A stretch of 14,457 bases of DNA from the NCBI GenBank assembly GCA_947624665.1, contig CANQLK010000031.1, positions 1 through 14,457 on the forward strand, read 5' to 3'. The DNA is from Candidatus Gastranaerophilales bacterium (GTDB lineage: Bacteria > Cyanobacteriota > Vampirovibrionia > Gastranaerophilales > Gastranaerophilaceae). Made by a program: the position numbers and the translations under genes. Positions 1 to 7,118 of this stretch are shown here, piece by piece. Positions within the stretch are counted from its first letter, which is position 1, and each line of letters begins with the position of its first letter. The notes under the pieces are model-generated. The model saw nothing but the letters and a program-made list of their open reading frames with translations, had not been told where the DNA came from and did no database searches.

Positions 1-477
1 GCCGAAACATTAATGTGCGACTATCACCGACAAAACAATGTTGATATAAGAATAGCCAGAATATTTAATACATACGGGCCAAAAATGTCAATAAATGACG
101 GCAGAGTCGTCTCAAATTTTATAGTACAAGCATTAAAGAACAATCCGATAACGATTTACGGTACGGGAAATCAAACAAGGGCATTCTGTTATGTGGATGA
201 TCTTGTTGACGGATTAATAAAGTTAATGAACAGTGATTATACCATGCCTGTAAATTTAGGAAATCAACAGGAAACGACAATTAATGATTTTGCCAAAATA
301 ATCATCGAATTAACAGGCTCGAAATCAGAAATAATATATAAAGAATTGCCGCAGGATGACCCTGAAAGACGGGAACCGAATATTTCCCTCGCGAAAGAGA
401 AATTAAACTGGCAGCCTGAAACAACTCTTGAAAAAGGACTTATAAAAACAATCGAATATTTTAAATCAGTTATATAA
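1..477 (+). CDS. UDP-glucuronate decarboxylase, C-terminal part (5' end outside window)
   Basis: Frame 1 is open from the first base to TAA at 475-477, giving 158 residues that begin AETLM, so the gene starts upstream of the window. The visible part is the C-terminal half of an extended short-chain dehydrogenase/reductase. The segment RIFNTYGP followed by NDGRVVSNFI, then YGTGNQTRAFCYVDDLV and PVNLGN, matches the UDP-xylose synthase (UXS) subgroup closely. This family turns UDP-glucuronate into UDP-xylose with bound NAD, in the cytoplasm. The Rossmann GxxGxxG motif and the catalytic YxxxK lie in the missing part. Family members are about 310 aa, so roughly half is present. dTDP-glucose 4,6-dehydratase and the ArnA decarboxylase domain are relatives, but the NDGRVVSNF run favours UXS. 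It fits the glycosyltransferases further along. The substrate is inferred from the family. Confidence 0.85.
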   Translation, partial: AETLMCDYHRQNNVDIRIARIFNTYGPKMSINDGRVVSNFIVQALKNNPITIYGTGNQTRAFCYVDDLVDGLIKLMNSDYTMPVNLGNQQETTINDFAKIIIELTGSKSEIIYKELPQDDPERREPNISLAKEKLNWQPETTLEKGLIKTIEYFKSVI

Positions 478-498
478 ATTCGATTTTTTCTTCTAAGT

Positions 499-526
499 TT
501 GCCCGTTATTTTTTTGCGAGTATAAT
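499..526 (+). promoter_or_regulatory. Likely sigma-70-type promoter of the TPR gene, placing the start near the ATG
   Basis: TTGCCC at 499-504 and TATAAT at 521-526 are separated by 16 bp, a good match to a housekeeping promoter. A second TATAAT overlaps the next stretch at 527-532. From the first box, transcription would begin about 7 bases downstream, at 533-534, which is the A of the ATG. No Shine-Dalgarno sequence is visible before this ATG, so a leaderless or nearly leaderless mRNA is plausible. This is read from the sequence only; no transcript data exist here. Confidence 0.5.
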
Positions 527-533
527 TATAATC

Positions 534-1598
534 ATGAACAATAAATATAAAAACAAAGTAGAAGAGCTTATAAAAAGAATAGTGGATAATCCTGAAAATT
601 CCGATGATTATTTGGAATTGGCGAATATCTACTTTATGGAGCAGGAATATAGTCTTGCTGAAAATGTATACGAAAGTTTATTGAATTTTCAACAGGAAAA
701 TTATGTTGCACTAATGAACTTGGGAACAATTTCCTATATTAATCACGAATATCATAAAGCAATAAATTATTATTCTCGTGTTGCAAATATTGGAATTAAA
801 GATGCCGTTTTGTATTTTAATTTAGGCAACTCATACGCCGAACTCGGTGAATTTAAGCAAGCAATGTCTAACTATATTAAATCACTGAATTTAGATAAAA
901 ATAATTATCAGGTATATTCTGCAATAGCAATTCTCTATCAGGATCAGAAAAATTACGAAGAAGCTTTAATTTACCACGATAAAGCACTTTCACTAAGGAA
1001 TAATATTCCGGATAATTACGTAAATTTAGGCTTGGTTCTGATGAAACTCGGAAGATATAACGAAGCGGCACAATATTTTGAAGAAGCACTTAAATTGTCA
1101 CCAAATAATCCGTTATATACACTTTATTGCGCAAATGCCTTTTCTGCCGATAAAAACTACGAAAGGGCAAACGCTCTGTTTGAATCGGTAATTAAATCAC
1201 AAGCAGGTTATTTTCAAGCTTATATTTGCTACGGAATTTCTTTGTTTGAACAAAATAATCCCGATGCTGCCATAGAAATGTATAACGCAGCAATTAAAGT
1301 CAATTCGCGAAATGTTAGCTCATACATGCTTTTGGGTAACTTATATTTCTCCGAGCAAAAATATGAAGATGCAGTATATTACTACAACAAAGTAATTGAA
1401 AATCAGCCGTCTAATTCTAATGCATATACTCTGTTGGGTAATACCTATGTTATGATGAAAAATCTTCGTTCGGCAATTACAGTTTATAAAGAAGCAATTG
1501 ATATAGATACGGATAACGATGAATTAAAACTTATATATATTGAACTTATTCAGGAATTTGTAAAAAATCGCCTCGACGGAGATGATAATGCAGCATAA
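534..1598 (+). CDS. Tetratricopeptide-repeat (TPR) protein
   Basis: This is a 354-aa protein built almost entirely of 34-residue TPR units. About nine can be followed from residue 24 to 329 by their repeating pattern (for example LGNSYAELGEF, NLGLVLMKLGRYNEAAQYF, LLGNLYFSEQKYEDAVYYY). The typical W/L-G-Y-A-F-A-P positions are kept, with asparagine-rich turns. There is no signal peptide or membrane segment, so it should be a cytoplasmic helical scaffold for protein-protein contacts. TPR repeats do not reveal the partner. The downstream membrane-protein gene overlaps its end, which suggests co-translation and perhaps a shared role at the membrane. The ATG at 534 is the first in frame, lies 56 bases after the preceding gene, and follows a good -10 box directly. 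Function beyond TPR scaffold is unknown. Confidence 0.85.
   Translation: MNNKYKNKVEELIKRIVDNPENSDDYLELANIYFMEQEYSLAENVYESLLNFQQENYVALMNLGTISYINHEYHKAINYYSRVANIGIKDAVLYFNLGNSYAELGEFKQAMSNYIKSLNLDKNNYQVYSAIAILYQDQKNYEEALIYHDKALSLRNNIPDNYVNLGLVLMKLGRYNEAAQYFEEALKLSPNNPLYTLYCANAFSADKNYERANALFESVIKSQAGYFQAYICYGISLFEQNNPDAAIEMYNAAIKVNSRNVSSYMLLGNLYFSEQKYEDAVYYYNKVIENQPSNSNAYTLLGNTYVMMKNLRSAITVYKEAIDIDTDNDELKLIYIELIQEFVKNRLDGDDNAA
1578..1581 (+). promoter_or_regulatory. Shine-Dalgarno GGAG that decides the start of the small membrane protein
   Basis: GGAG lies inside the end of the TPR gene. It touches the ATG at 1582 with no spacer, but sits 6 bases before the in-frame ATG at 1588, a normal ribosome spacing. 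The site therefore favours initiation at 1588 over 1582. Confidence 0.55.
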
Positions 1599-2022
1599 TA
1601 TCAATGTTTCTCCTTTTGAAAAAATAATCTCCATATTGTCATACGCTACAATGGGAATTATCGGGTTGTTTTTTGTAATTTTAGCTTTCTTCTTAAAAAA
1701 ACATATAAAATATTTCTTAATGTATAATATTGCCCAATCTATGCTTATTTCAATTATTTTAGCAGTTATATCGATATTGATATCAATATTTATAAAAATT
1801 CTTTATTTGATTCCGTTTTTAGTATTTTTAAGTACAAAACTCTATTTATTTTTTACTAATAAGATAATAACAGTTCCGTTTTTCAATATATCATTTACTT
1901 TTATACAATTTTTGGTATTTCTGTTAATATTATACATCTCAATAGGAATCATCTGCGGAAGAATTTTTTATATTCCGTTTTTAACAAAAATTATGAAAAG
2001 AGCAATGAATTCATATAAATAA
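1588..2022 (+). CDS. Small multi-pass membrane protein, Tic20/DUF4870-like
   Basis: This is a hydrophobic protein of 144 aa from the ATG at 1588 (146 aa if the ATG at 1582 is used). Three or four membrane segments are visible, at about residues 14-38, 48-70, 70-88 and 102-124, with a basic tail ending KIMKRAMNSYK. The order is an N-terminal EKIISILSYATMGIIG segment, a basic loop, then FLMYNIAQSM before the second helix. This resembles the Tic20 and DUF4870 membrane families, where a conserved F/Y-N/H-x-x-Q lies at the start of a helix. That assignment is tentative because the proteins are short and hydrophobic. The gene overlaps the end of the TPR gene by 11 bases, so the two are probably translated together. 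A TPR protein paired with a Tic20-like membrane protein could be a membrane-associated complex, but nothing in the sequence proves it. Confidence 0.6.
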   Translation: MQHNINVSPFEKIISILSYATMGIIGLFFVILAFFLKKHIKYFLMYNIAQSMLISIILAVISILISIFIKILYLIPFLVFLSTKLYLFFTNKIITVPFFNISFTFIQFLVFLLILYISIGIICGRIFYIPFLTKIMKRAMNSYK

Positions 2023-2036
2023 CTTAAAGAAGTTAA

Positions 2037-3458
2037 TTAAATATTCTTTTTTGCACGTGCGGCTTTTTCGCAATCCTCTTTTAATTGTGCCAGATTATTA
2101 AAATCAAGTTCTTTTGGAACATTTTTAAATCCGAGTTCCCTTGGAGTTTTGAATCTTGCTTTCTCGGGAGTGTTTGGAGGAAGTTCTCTTTGTGACAAAT
2201 AAAGTGCATAAGTATAATCATCAAATTCCTGTTTATCACATTTCAAATAATTATTACCAAATTCTTCTTTAAAGTCATAATACATATCATCTAATGAATT
2301 TTTATTATCTTTTATCTTATAACAAAGGTCTTCTACATCTTTGAGCTTTAAAACATCTCTGCCGACAAGTTGAATTTCACCGCTATAACCGGTGAATTGT
2401 TTGCCTTGTTTAGATAAAACTCCGTTGGATAAGTCAAGATTTATGTGAATTCCAATATATCCTTTCTTAGAAATATTTTTTGAATATCTTGCACCGACTG
2501 ATTCTGCGAAATCAATCAATGCAGATTCTTTTATGTACGCATAATCACTGGGTCTTTTCCCTTTTGGCAACTTTAACGGTGAAGGAACATAATTCTCTAC
2601 GGAAGTAATTTTTAAATCACCTCTTTTTGCTGCCAAACTTAATGCGTTTATAACCATTTGAGTATATTCTCTTCCGGAATGATTCATAACGATTCTGGCT
2701 CTGACAATATCATTTGCATAATGTTTAATACCTCTGATATTGGCAGGTTTTATAAAAGTATTACCGTCATAATTTTCTTCTTCCTCGGGTCTGCTTTTAG
2801 AGGTTATACTTTCTATAATCATCTCTTTTTTTAATAACAACTGTTCATCTGAGACACCATCCATATTGATTTTTTTAGATTTTATAAATTTATCGATAAC
2901 GATATCTAATGGATAATCAGGATGGTTATAAGGCGAAAATTTTTGTCTGTCGCCTTGTAGTTTATCTAAAATTCCGCATATTTCATTACTTAGCGACTTA
3001 ACATTCTGCTGTTGTGTAAACTTGAAATTTTTAAGTAATTCTGTAGCTAAGTGATTTGAAAATTCTTCATTTTCATCTCTGACAATTTTAGAATATTTTG
3101 AAACAACTTTTTCTCTAATACTTTCGGCAGATTTTCTTCCCGTTATGTACGTGAATGCCGGTATTTTTTTCTTGCCTGAATCAATAACCGTCTTTTTTGA
3201 TAAAGGTCCAATCCAGTTATCAAGTACACGTTTTAAATATACTTCCGCAGGCTCTGCATTAATTCTTACCTGTCTGCAAACTGTTTCAGCAGGTGAATTG
3301 CCCATTTCCTTAGATTCAAACTTATAGCCACCGTTTTTAAATGATACCGTATCACAAGGTAACGGACTTAAGTTTGAATAACGAGGATAATTTTTTTTCG
3401 TTTTATTTAATGCAAATATTTGCGGATATATTATATTTTTGTTAAATGAAATTTTCAT
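2037..3458 (-). CDS. Divergent RelA/SpoT-like nucleotidyltransferase-fold protein with N-terminal DTVSF peptide (tentative)
   Basis: This 473-aa soluble protein has no obvious close family. The order of short motifs recalls the ppGpp synthetase fold: GRKSAESI (107-114) resembles the RxKxxxSI helix, DIVRARIV (250-257) resembles the metal-binding D-[IL]-x-G-x-R-[IV] strand, GYIGIH (333-338) resembles GYxSLH, and GEIQLVGRDV (360-369) resembles the EIQxRT strand with its catalytic Glu (E361). The Arg of EIQxRT is not in place, and about 135 residues separate the first two motifs, far more than in known synthetases. There is no HD hydrolase domain. The N-terminus is polar and low in order, and carries DTVSFKNG at 36-43. 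The ATG at 3458 is the natural start: TAAAAT at 3466-3471 precedes it by 7 bases and no Shine-Dalgarno is seen. It follows the SIS gene on the same strand by 69 bases and converges with the membrane-protein gene. The fold call is inference, and the reaction is unproven. Confidence 0.5.
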   Translation of the reverse strand: MKISFNKNIIYPQIFALNKTKKNYPRYSNLSPLPCDTVSFKNGGYKFESKEMGNSPAETVCRQVRINAEPAEVYLKRVLDNWIGPLSKKTVIDSGKKKIPAFTYITGRKSAESIREKVVSKYSKIVRDENEEFSNHLATELLKNFKFTQQQNVKSLSNEICGILDKLQGDRQKFSPYNHPDYPLDIVIDKFIKSKKINMDGVSDEQLLLKKEMIIESITSKSRPEEEENYDGNTFIKPANIRGIKHYANDIVRARIVMNHSGREYTQMVINALSLAAKRGDLKITSVENYVPSPLKLPKGKRPSDYAYIKESALIDFAESVGARYSKNISKKGYIGIHINLDLSNGVLSKQGKQFTGYSGEIQLVGRDVLKLKDVEDLCYKIKDNKNSLDDMYYDFKEEFGNNYLKCDKQEFDDYTYALYLSQRELPPNTPEKARFKTPRELGFKNVPKELDFNNLAQLKEDCEKAARAKKNI

Positions 3459-3527
3459 AGCAATTATTTTAAAAACCGTAAATTTTAAATTTTACATTTT
3501 TCTAAAATAAAAATTTTTTTTGTAATA

Positions 3528-4580
3528 TTATTTAACAATTTTTTCTAATCCGATAGGAGAATCTACGTTCATATTTCTAAGTAAAGCGGATTTACAAGAT
3601 ATCAATTGGAACAATGCTATACATGAAAATACATAAGCTATATTACTGTTCCCAAAAACAGATACGGTAGTATATTTATCGGTTTCAAACTGCTGATTAA
3701 GCGATATAATAATAATTTCTGCATTATATTTTGCATTAATTTTATTCAGAACAAATTTGGACAAATTGTAATTTTGTTTGTCGGCAATAATAAATAGCGA
3801 AGATTTTTTATTAAGAATTGCAATATGTCCGTGAAGGAATTCACCTGTATGATAAGCTGTTGTATTTATATATGAGGTTTCTTTAATTTTTAAAGCAGCT
3901 TCTTGTGCGACGTGGTAGAATAATCCCGAAGCCAGAATTGTTGAATTATCATATTTTGCAATTAATTCGGCAATTTTATTTATATTTGTTATATTATCAA
4001 ATGTTTTATTTAAATACTCAGGAACCAACAATAATTCGTCAAGCATATTTTGATGGGGAATATTTTTCTGTACAGCTATTTTTACACACAATAAAAGCAG
4101 ACAAAATACCTGAGCGCTCATTGCTTTTGTTGAAGCAATGGCTTTTTCTATCCCCGCAAATGTTAATACTTTATACGTACAATTATTATATAAAAATGAA
4201 TTCTCGGTATTTGTAATACAAAGAGTTTTGTTTGTTTTTTCGGAAACGATTTTAAATGCATTATTTGTATCAACCGTTTCGCCTGATTGAGAAATGAAAA
4301 TGTAAAGTGTATCCGAGTCAACAATATAATCATCAAACAGAATAAATTCGCTTGAATAATAAACTGAAGCGGAATACCCGAGAGTTTTTGTAAAGAAAAC
4401 GGAAGCTATACAAGCACTGTGATACGATGAACCGCTTGCAATTAATACTATTTTTTCAAAAGAATCAGGAATTTTAAAATCTGCCAATGAGTCACTTTTT
4501 ATATATTTTTCAATAAGATTAGCAATAATCTTCGGTTGAGAATATATTTCCTGTTCCATACATGATTGTTTGTTGTTCAT
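3528..4580 (-). CDS. SIS-domain sugar-phosphate isomerase, GlmS-like without the glutaminase domain
   Basis: This is a 350-aa cytoplasmic protein with two SIS domains (about 30-165 and 200-335), matching the isomerase half of glucosamine-6-phosphate synthase. The lead-in MEQEIYSQPKII resembles the start of that half. Visible signatures are SGSSYH (49-54), SQSGETVDT (97-105, phosphosugar loop), AGIEKAIASTKA (142-153), KIKETSY (231-237), EFLHGH (247-252) and the tail DSPIGLEK (340-347). E234, H250 and K347 line up with the Glu, His and Lys of the GlmS isomerase site, so an active aldose-ketose isomerase or deaminase is likely. The N-terminal Cys-dependent glutamine amidotransferase domain is absent (GlmS is about 600 aa). 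It could therefore be an SIS-type glucosamine-6-phosphate deaminase (NagB-II-like) or an ammonia-using or partner-dependent enzyme. One base separates it from the TolC-like gene upstream, so they are cotranscribed. Confidence 0.8.
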   Translation of the reverse strand: MNNKQSCMEQEIYSQPKIIANLIEKYIKSDSLADFKIPDSFEKIVLIASGSSYHSACIASVFFTKTLGYSASVYYSSEFILFDDYIVDSDTLYIFISQSGETVDTNNAFKIVSEKTNKTLCITNTENSFLYNNCTYKVLTFAGIEKAIASTKAMSAQVFCLLLLCVKIAVQKNIPHQNMLDELLLVPEYLNKTFDNITNINKIAELIAKYDNSTILASGLFYHVAQEAALKIKETSYINTTAYHTGEFLHGHIAILNKKSSLFIIADKQNYNLSKFVLNKINAKYNAEIIIISLNQQFETDKYTTVSVFGNSNIAYVFSCIALFQLISCKSALLRNMNVDSPIGLEKIVK

Positions 4581-4581
4581 A

Positions 4582-6060
4582 CTAATAAAATCTTTTCTTA
4601 TAATCCTTTAAAACCGATTTGTAGCTTAATAAACCGACATCAAACAGTAATTGTGCCTGTGCCTTGTTATATTCTATCATATTTTTTATTAAATTAATAT
4701 TTGCTTGAACTTTTAAATTTTGTGATGCTATAACGTCAATAAAAGTTGCTTCACCCGCTTTCATATTGTTAAGTGATAAATCAAGACTTAAATCCGCAGC
4801 TTCAACCTCTACTTTTGAGGCTTCGACTTTTTTTAAAGCATTTTCGGAATCATAATAAGAATTCAAAATATCCTCTTTAACTTTACGTTTAAGATTAGCA
4901 AGCTCAAGTTTCTTTTGTTTAACTGCTGCCGTATCAGCTTTTATCTGCGTAATTGTACCTAAGAGCATGTTTTTGCCCAGTGCGGTTGTTATATCAAGCA
5001 TTACACTGTTATTTTGATTTAATCCGACTCTTTTTGTACCTACAAAACCGTTTTGATACGTAAAAGTAACATTAGGAAGTATATCCGTTACATTTGCATT
5101 TCTTATTGCTCTATAAGCTTGTATCTCTGCCGCCTTGGATTTAATATCTTCTCTTGTTTCCATTGCTGTCTCGTATAAAACATTTATGTCTACCGACGAA
5201 TCTATTAATTCTCGCGCATCAATATTAATTTCAAAAGGATAGATTGCATCAAACACATCAACTCCCAGTATATTCGCAAGATGCGCCTGAAATAATCTTA
5301 AAGAATTAATTGCCTGAGTATATTCCTGCTGCGCACCTGCAAGTTCTGCCTGCGCTCTTTTAACGTCGTACAAAGTTCCTAAGCCTGCTTGAAATCTTCC
5401 TTCCGTATATTTTAATTGCTCAAACCTGTCATAAAGATTCATTTTTTGTACTTCTATTTCTTTTTTCATTCCCAATAAATCATAATATGCCAGAACAGTG
5501 TTCAATATAGCTTCTTCTTTTGTAAATTCCAAATTATATACCGAAGCTTTATAAATATTTTTTGTTTTAAGGACATTAAAGAAAAATTTACCCTGATTGT
5601 AAGTAGACCAAACTAGTCCGAAAACACTTTGAATAGGTATTTCATGAGTCGTGGTTCCTACGATACCGCCGACTAAATATCTTCCGCCGAGATAACTGAT
5701 ATTATAGTTGTAACCTATATCAGGTAATATTTGAACATCGGCATTTTTATTTAACCAATATGCTTGTATTGCTTCGGCATCACTTATTTTGATATCATAA
5801 TTCTCAGCTATTACTATTCTTATGCACTCTTCTAAATCCGTAAATATAAAATTCGAATTTAATTCTTCTGCAACATCTTTGTCAATCAAAGCTTGTTTTT
5901 CAATATCTGAAACAGTTGCCTGACCTTTCATAACCTTTGAAAATGATTTATAACTTTCCTTATCAAACATCTTTGCATAAGAATCAATGTATTCAGAAAC
6001 ACCCGAATATGCAGGAAGTACAATAAACAACATAATAATAAATGAAATAATAATTTTCAT
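4582..6060 (-). CDS. TolC-family outer membrane efflux protein
   Basis: From the ATG at 6060 the product is 492 aa. It has a signal peptide of about 19 residues (MK, a hydrophobic core IIISFIIMLFIVL, then PAYS before G). Two copies of the outer-membrane efflux (OEP) unit follow, the first from the segment EECIRIVIAENYDIKISDAE and the second from TAMETREDIKSKAAEIQAY. Long amphipathic, Ala/Gln/Glu-rich helices make up the rest, including AQAELAGAQQEYTQA and VEASKVEVEAADLSL. Such proteins form trimeric outer-membrane channels for type I secretion, drug efflux or polysaccharide export. No inner-membrane or adaptor partner is in the window. An in-frame TTG at 6078 would add six residues, but it has no Shine-Dalgarno and spoils the signal peptide, so ATG is preferred. 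TATAAT at 6078-6083 could give a very short leader. It lies 61 bases behind the GT2 gene and one base before the SIS gene. Confidence 0.88.
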   Translation of the reverse strand: MKIIISFIIMLFIVLPAYSGVSEYIDSYAKMFDKESYKSFSKVMKGQATVSDIEKQALIDKDVAEELNSNFIFTDLEECIRIVIAENYDIKISDAEAIQAYWLNKNADVQILPDIGYNYNISYLGGRYLVGGIVGTTTHEIPIQSVFGLVWSTYNQGKFFFNVLKTKNIYKASVYNLEFTKEEAILNTVLAYYDLLGMKKEIEVQKMNLYDRFEQLKYTEGRFQAGLGTLYDVKRAQAELAGAQQEYTQAINSLRLFQAHLANILGVDVFDAIYPFEINIDARELIDSSVDINVLYETAMETREDIKSKAAEIQAYRAIRNANVTDILPNVTFTYQNGFVGTKRVGLNQNNSVMLDITTALGKNMLLGTITQIKADTAAVKQKKLELANLKRKVKEDILNSYYDSENALKKVEASKVEVEAADLSLDLSLNNMKAGEATFIDVIASQNLKVQANINLIKNMIEYNKAQAQLLFDVGLLSYKSVLKDYKKRFY

Positions 6061-6121
6061 AAAAAAATTATGTTTCAATTATAAAAAATTTTATCTTAGC
6101 GAACACGGCATAAACAAGTGA

Positions 6122-7060
6122 CTACTTATTTTCTAATCTTTTTACCCTTACTTGAACATCTTCAACAAGCTTTCTGTTTATTGATAACAAATCTGCCAAC
6201 ACACCGAATACAATGGTTTGAAAACCGGTAATTATTAATATTGATGATATAATCAAAGATTGAATATGACCGTTTCCGTCCTGCAGAAAATACAATATTA
6301 AAAAACGACCTAGCAGAATAAGTCCTGATAAAATCACCAAGCTGCCGATAAAAGCAAAAAACCTGAAAGGTCTGTATATAATAAACATTCTTAATATTGT
6401 AAATGAATTTTTTTGAACATAGCTGAAAATATTTTTAACTAATCTTGATTTTCGAAAAGAAGAATTAACTCTTATCGGGACTGAAAGTACGTGTAGACCT
6501 TTTGTTCTTGACTGAATGACTGTTTCAATAGTGTAAGTATAATTATCGAAAACATTAATAGATAATGCGGCTTCTTTTGAAAACGCTCTAAATCCGCAAG
6601 GTACGTCATCTATATATGTGGAACTTATAAGCCTTACTACCTTAGATCCGAAATATTGCAGAAATTTTTTAAACGGAGAAAATGATTTTATATCTTTTAT
6701 CGGACGTGCGCCGATTACTATATCCGCAGTACCTTCCAATATTGGTTTTACAAGTTTTTCAATATCATCTGCACAATATTGATTATCGGCATCAGTATTA
6801 ACAATAATATCGGCCCCCAAAGCTATTGATTTTTCAATGCCGACTATGAATGTTTTAGCCAAACCCCTGTGATGAGTTGCCGTAATAATATGTTTAACTC
6901 CGTACTCTTTAGCTATTTCAACGGTTCTATCCGTACTTCCGTCATCAGAGATAAGAACTTCTATTTCATCAATGCCATCTATATGAGTCGGCAACTGCGA
7001 CAATGTCACGGGAAGCGCAACTTCTTCATTATAGCAAGGTATTTGTATTATTAATTTCAT
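6122..7060 (-). CDS. GT2 family glycosyltransferase, polyprenyl-phosphate sugar synthase (DPM1/GtrB type)
   Basis: This 312-aa enzyme has an N-terminal GT-A catalytic domain and two C-terminal membrane helices (about 234-257 and 268-292). IIQIPCYNEE (4-13) is the nucleotide-sugar binding start, DDGSTD (39-44) contacts the nucleotide, and NTDADNQY (88-95) carries the DAD motif that binds the metal-UDP/GDP sugar. DDVPCGFRAF (151-160) and the basic SSFRKSRLVK stretch fit the acceptor site of dolichyl/polyprenyl-phosphate glycosyltransferases. The expected role is transfer of a sugar from a nucleotide donor to a polyprenyl phosphate on the inner face of the cytoplasmic membrane. It is divergent from a GT-C gene that could use the product. 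No clear Shine-Dalgarno precedes the ATG at 7060. The sugar cannot be read from the sequence. Confidence 0.87.
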   Translation of the reverse strand: MKLIIQIPCYNEEVALPVTLSQLPTHIDGIDEIEVLISDDGSTDRTVEIAKEYGVKHIITATHHRGLAKTFIVGIEKSIALGADIIVNTDADNQYCADDIEKLVKPILEGTADIVIGARPIKDIKSFSPFKKFLQYFGSKVVRLISSTYIDDVPCGFRAFSKEAALSINVFDNYTYTIETVIQSRTKGLHVLSVPIRVNSSFRKSRLVKNIFSYVQKNSFTILRMFIIYRPFRFFAFIGSLVILSGLILLGRFLILYFLQDGNGHIQSLIISSILIITGFQTIVFGVLADLLSINRKLVEDVQVRVKRLENK

Positions 7061-7118
7061 ACTTAAAACTTGTTAATATATAATAAAAACTCGAATTATA
7101 TTATAAAATAAAAGTATT
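7061..7118. promoter_or_regulatory. Shared divergent promoter region between GT2 and GT-C genes
   Basis: These 58 bases separate two divergently read genes and are almost entirely A+T. On the plus strand TATAAT (7079-7084) and TATAAA (7102-7107) are possible -10 boxes. On the minus strand TATATT around 7078-7083 could serve the GT2 gene. No convincing -35 box, operator or Shine-Dalgarno can be picked out for either gene, so the exact starts are unclear. That both promoters must lie here follows from the gene layout. Confidence 0.35.

Noticed and set aside
1774..1789. Perfect 16-bp palindrome ATATTGATATCAATAT
   Set aside because: It lies inside the coding region of the small membrane protein and encodes an Ile/Ser-rich helix. 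AT-rich Ile codons readily give such a dyad, and no promoter is near.
2020..2035. Small hairpin TAACTT-AAAG-AAGTTA between the convergent genes as a terminator
   Set aside because: It has a six-bp stem with one G-C pair per arm and no U-run after it. It is too weak to call as a terminator in either direction.
2037..3458. RelA/SpoT-like protein as the toxin of a toxSAS toxin-antitoxin pair
   Set aside because: No small antitoxin-like gene is adjacent on the same strand. The neighbours are a SIS isomerase 69 bases upstream and a convergent membrane-protein gene, and the protein is much longer than known toxSAS toxins.
3459..3527. A/T runs between the SIS gene and the RelA/SpoT-like gene as a terminator or small RNA
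   Set aside because: Only A and T tracts without a G-C stem are present. It may hold a promoter, but no firm structure can be supported.
3905..4216. 103-codon open frame on the plus strand opposite the SIS gene
   Set aside because: The opposite strand encodes conserved SIS-domain motifs. The plus-strand frame resembles no protein family and has no start signals.
6061..6078. TTG start at 6078 for the TolC-like gene
   Set aside because: It adds six residues before the signal peptide, has no Shine-Dalgarno, and overlaps a TATAAT box likely to be the -10 element. The ATG at 6060 gives a normal signal peptide.
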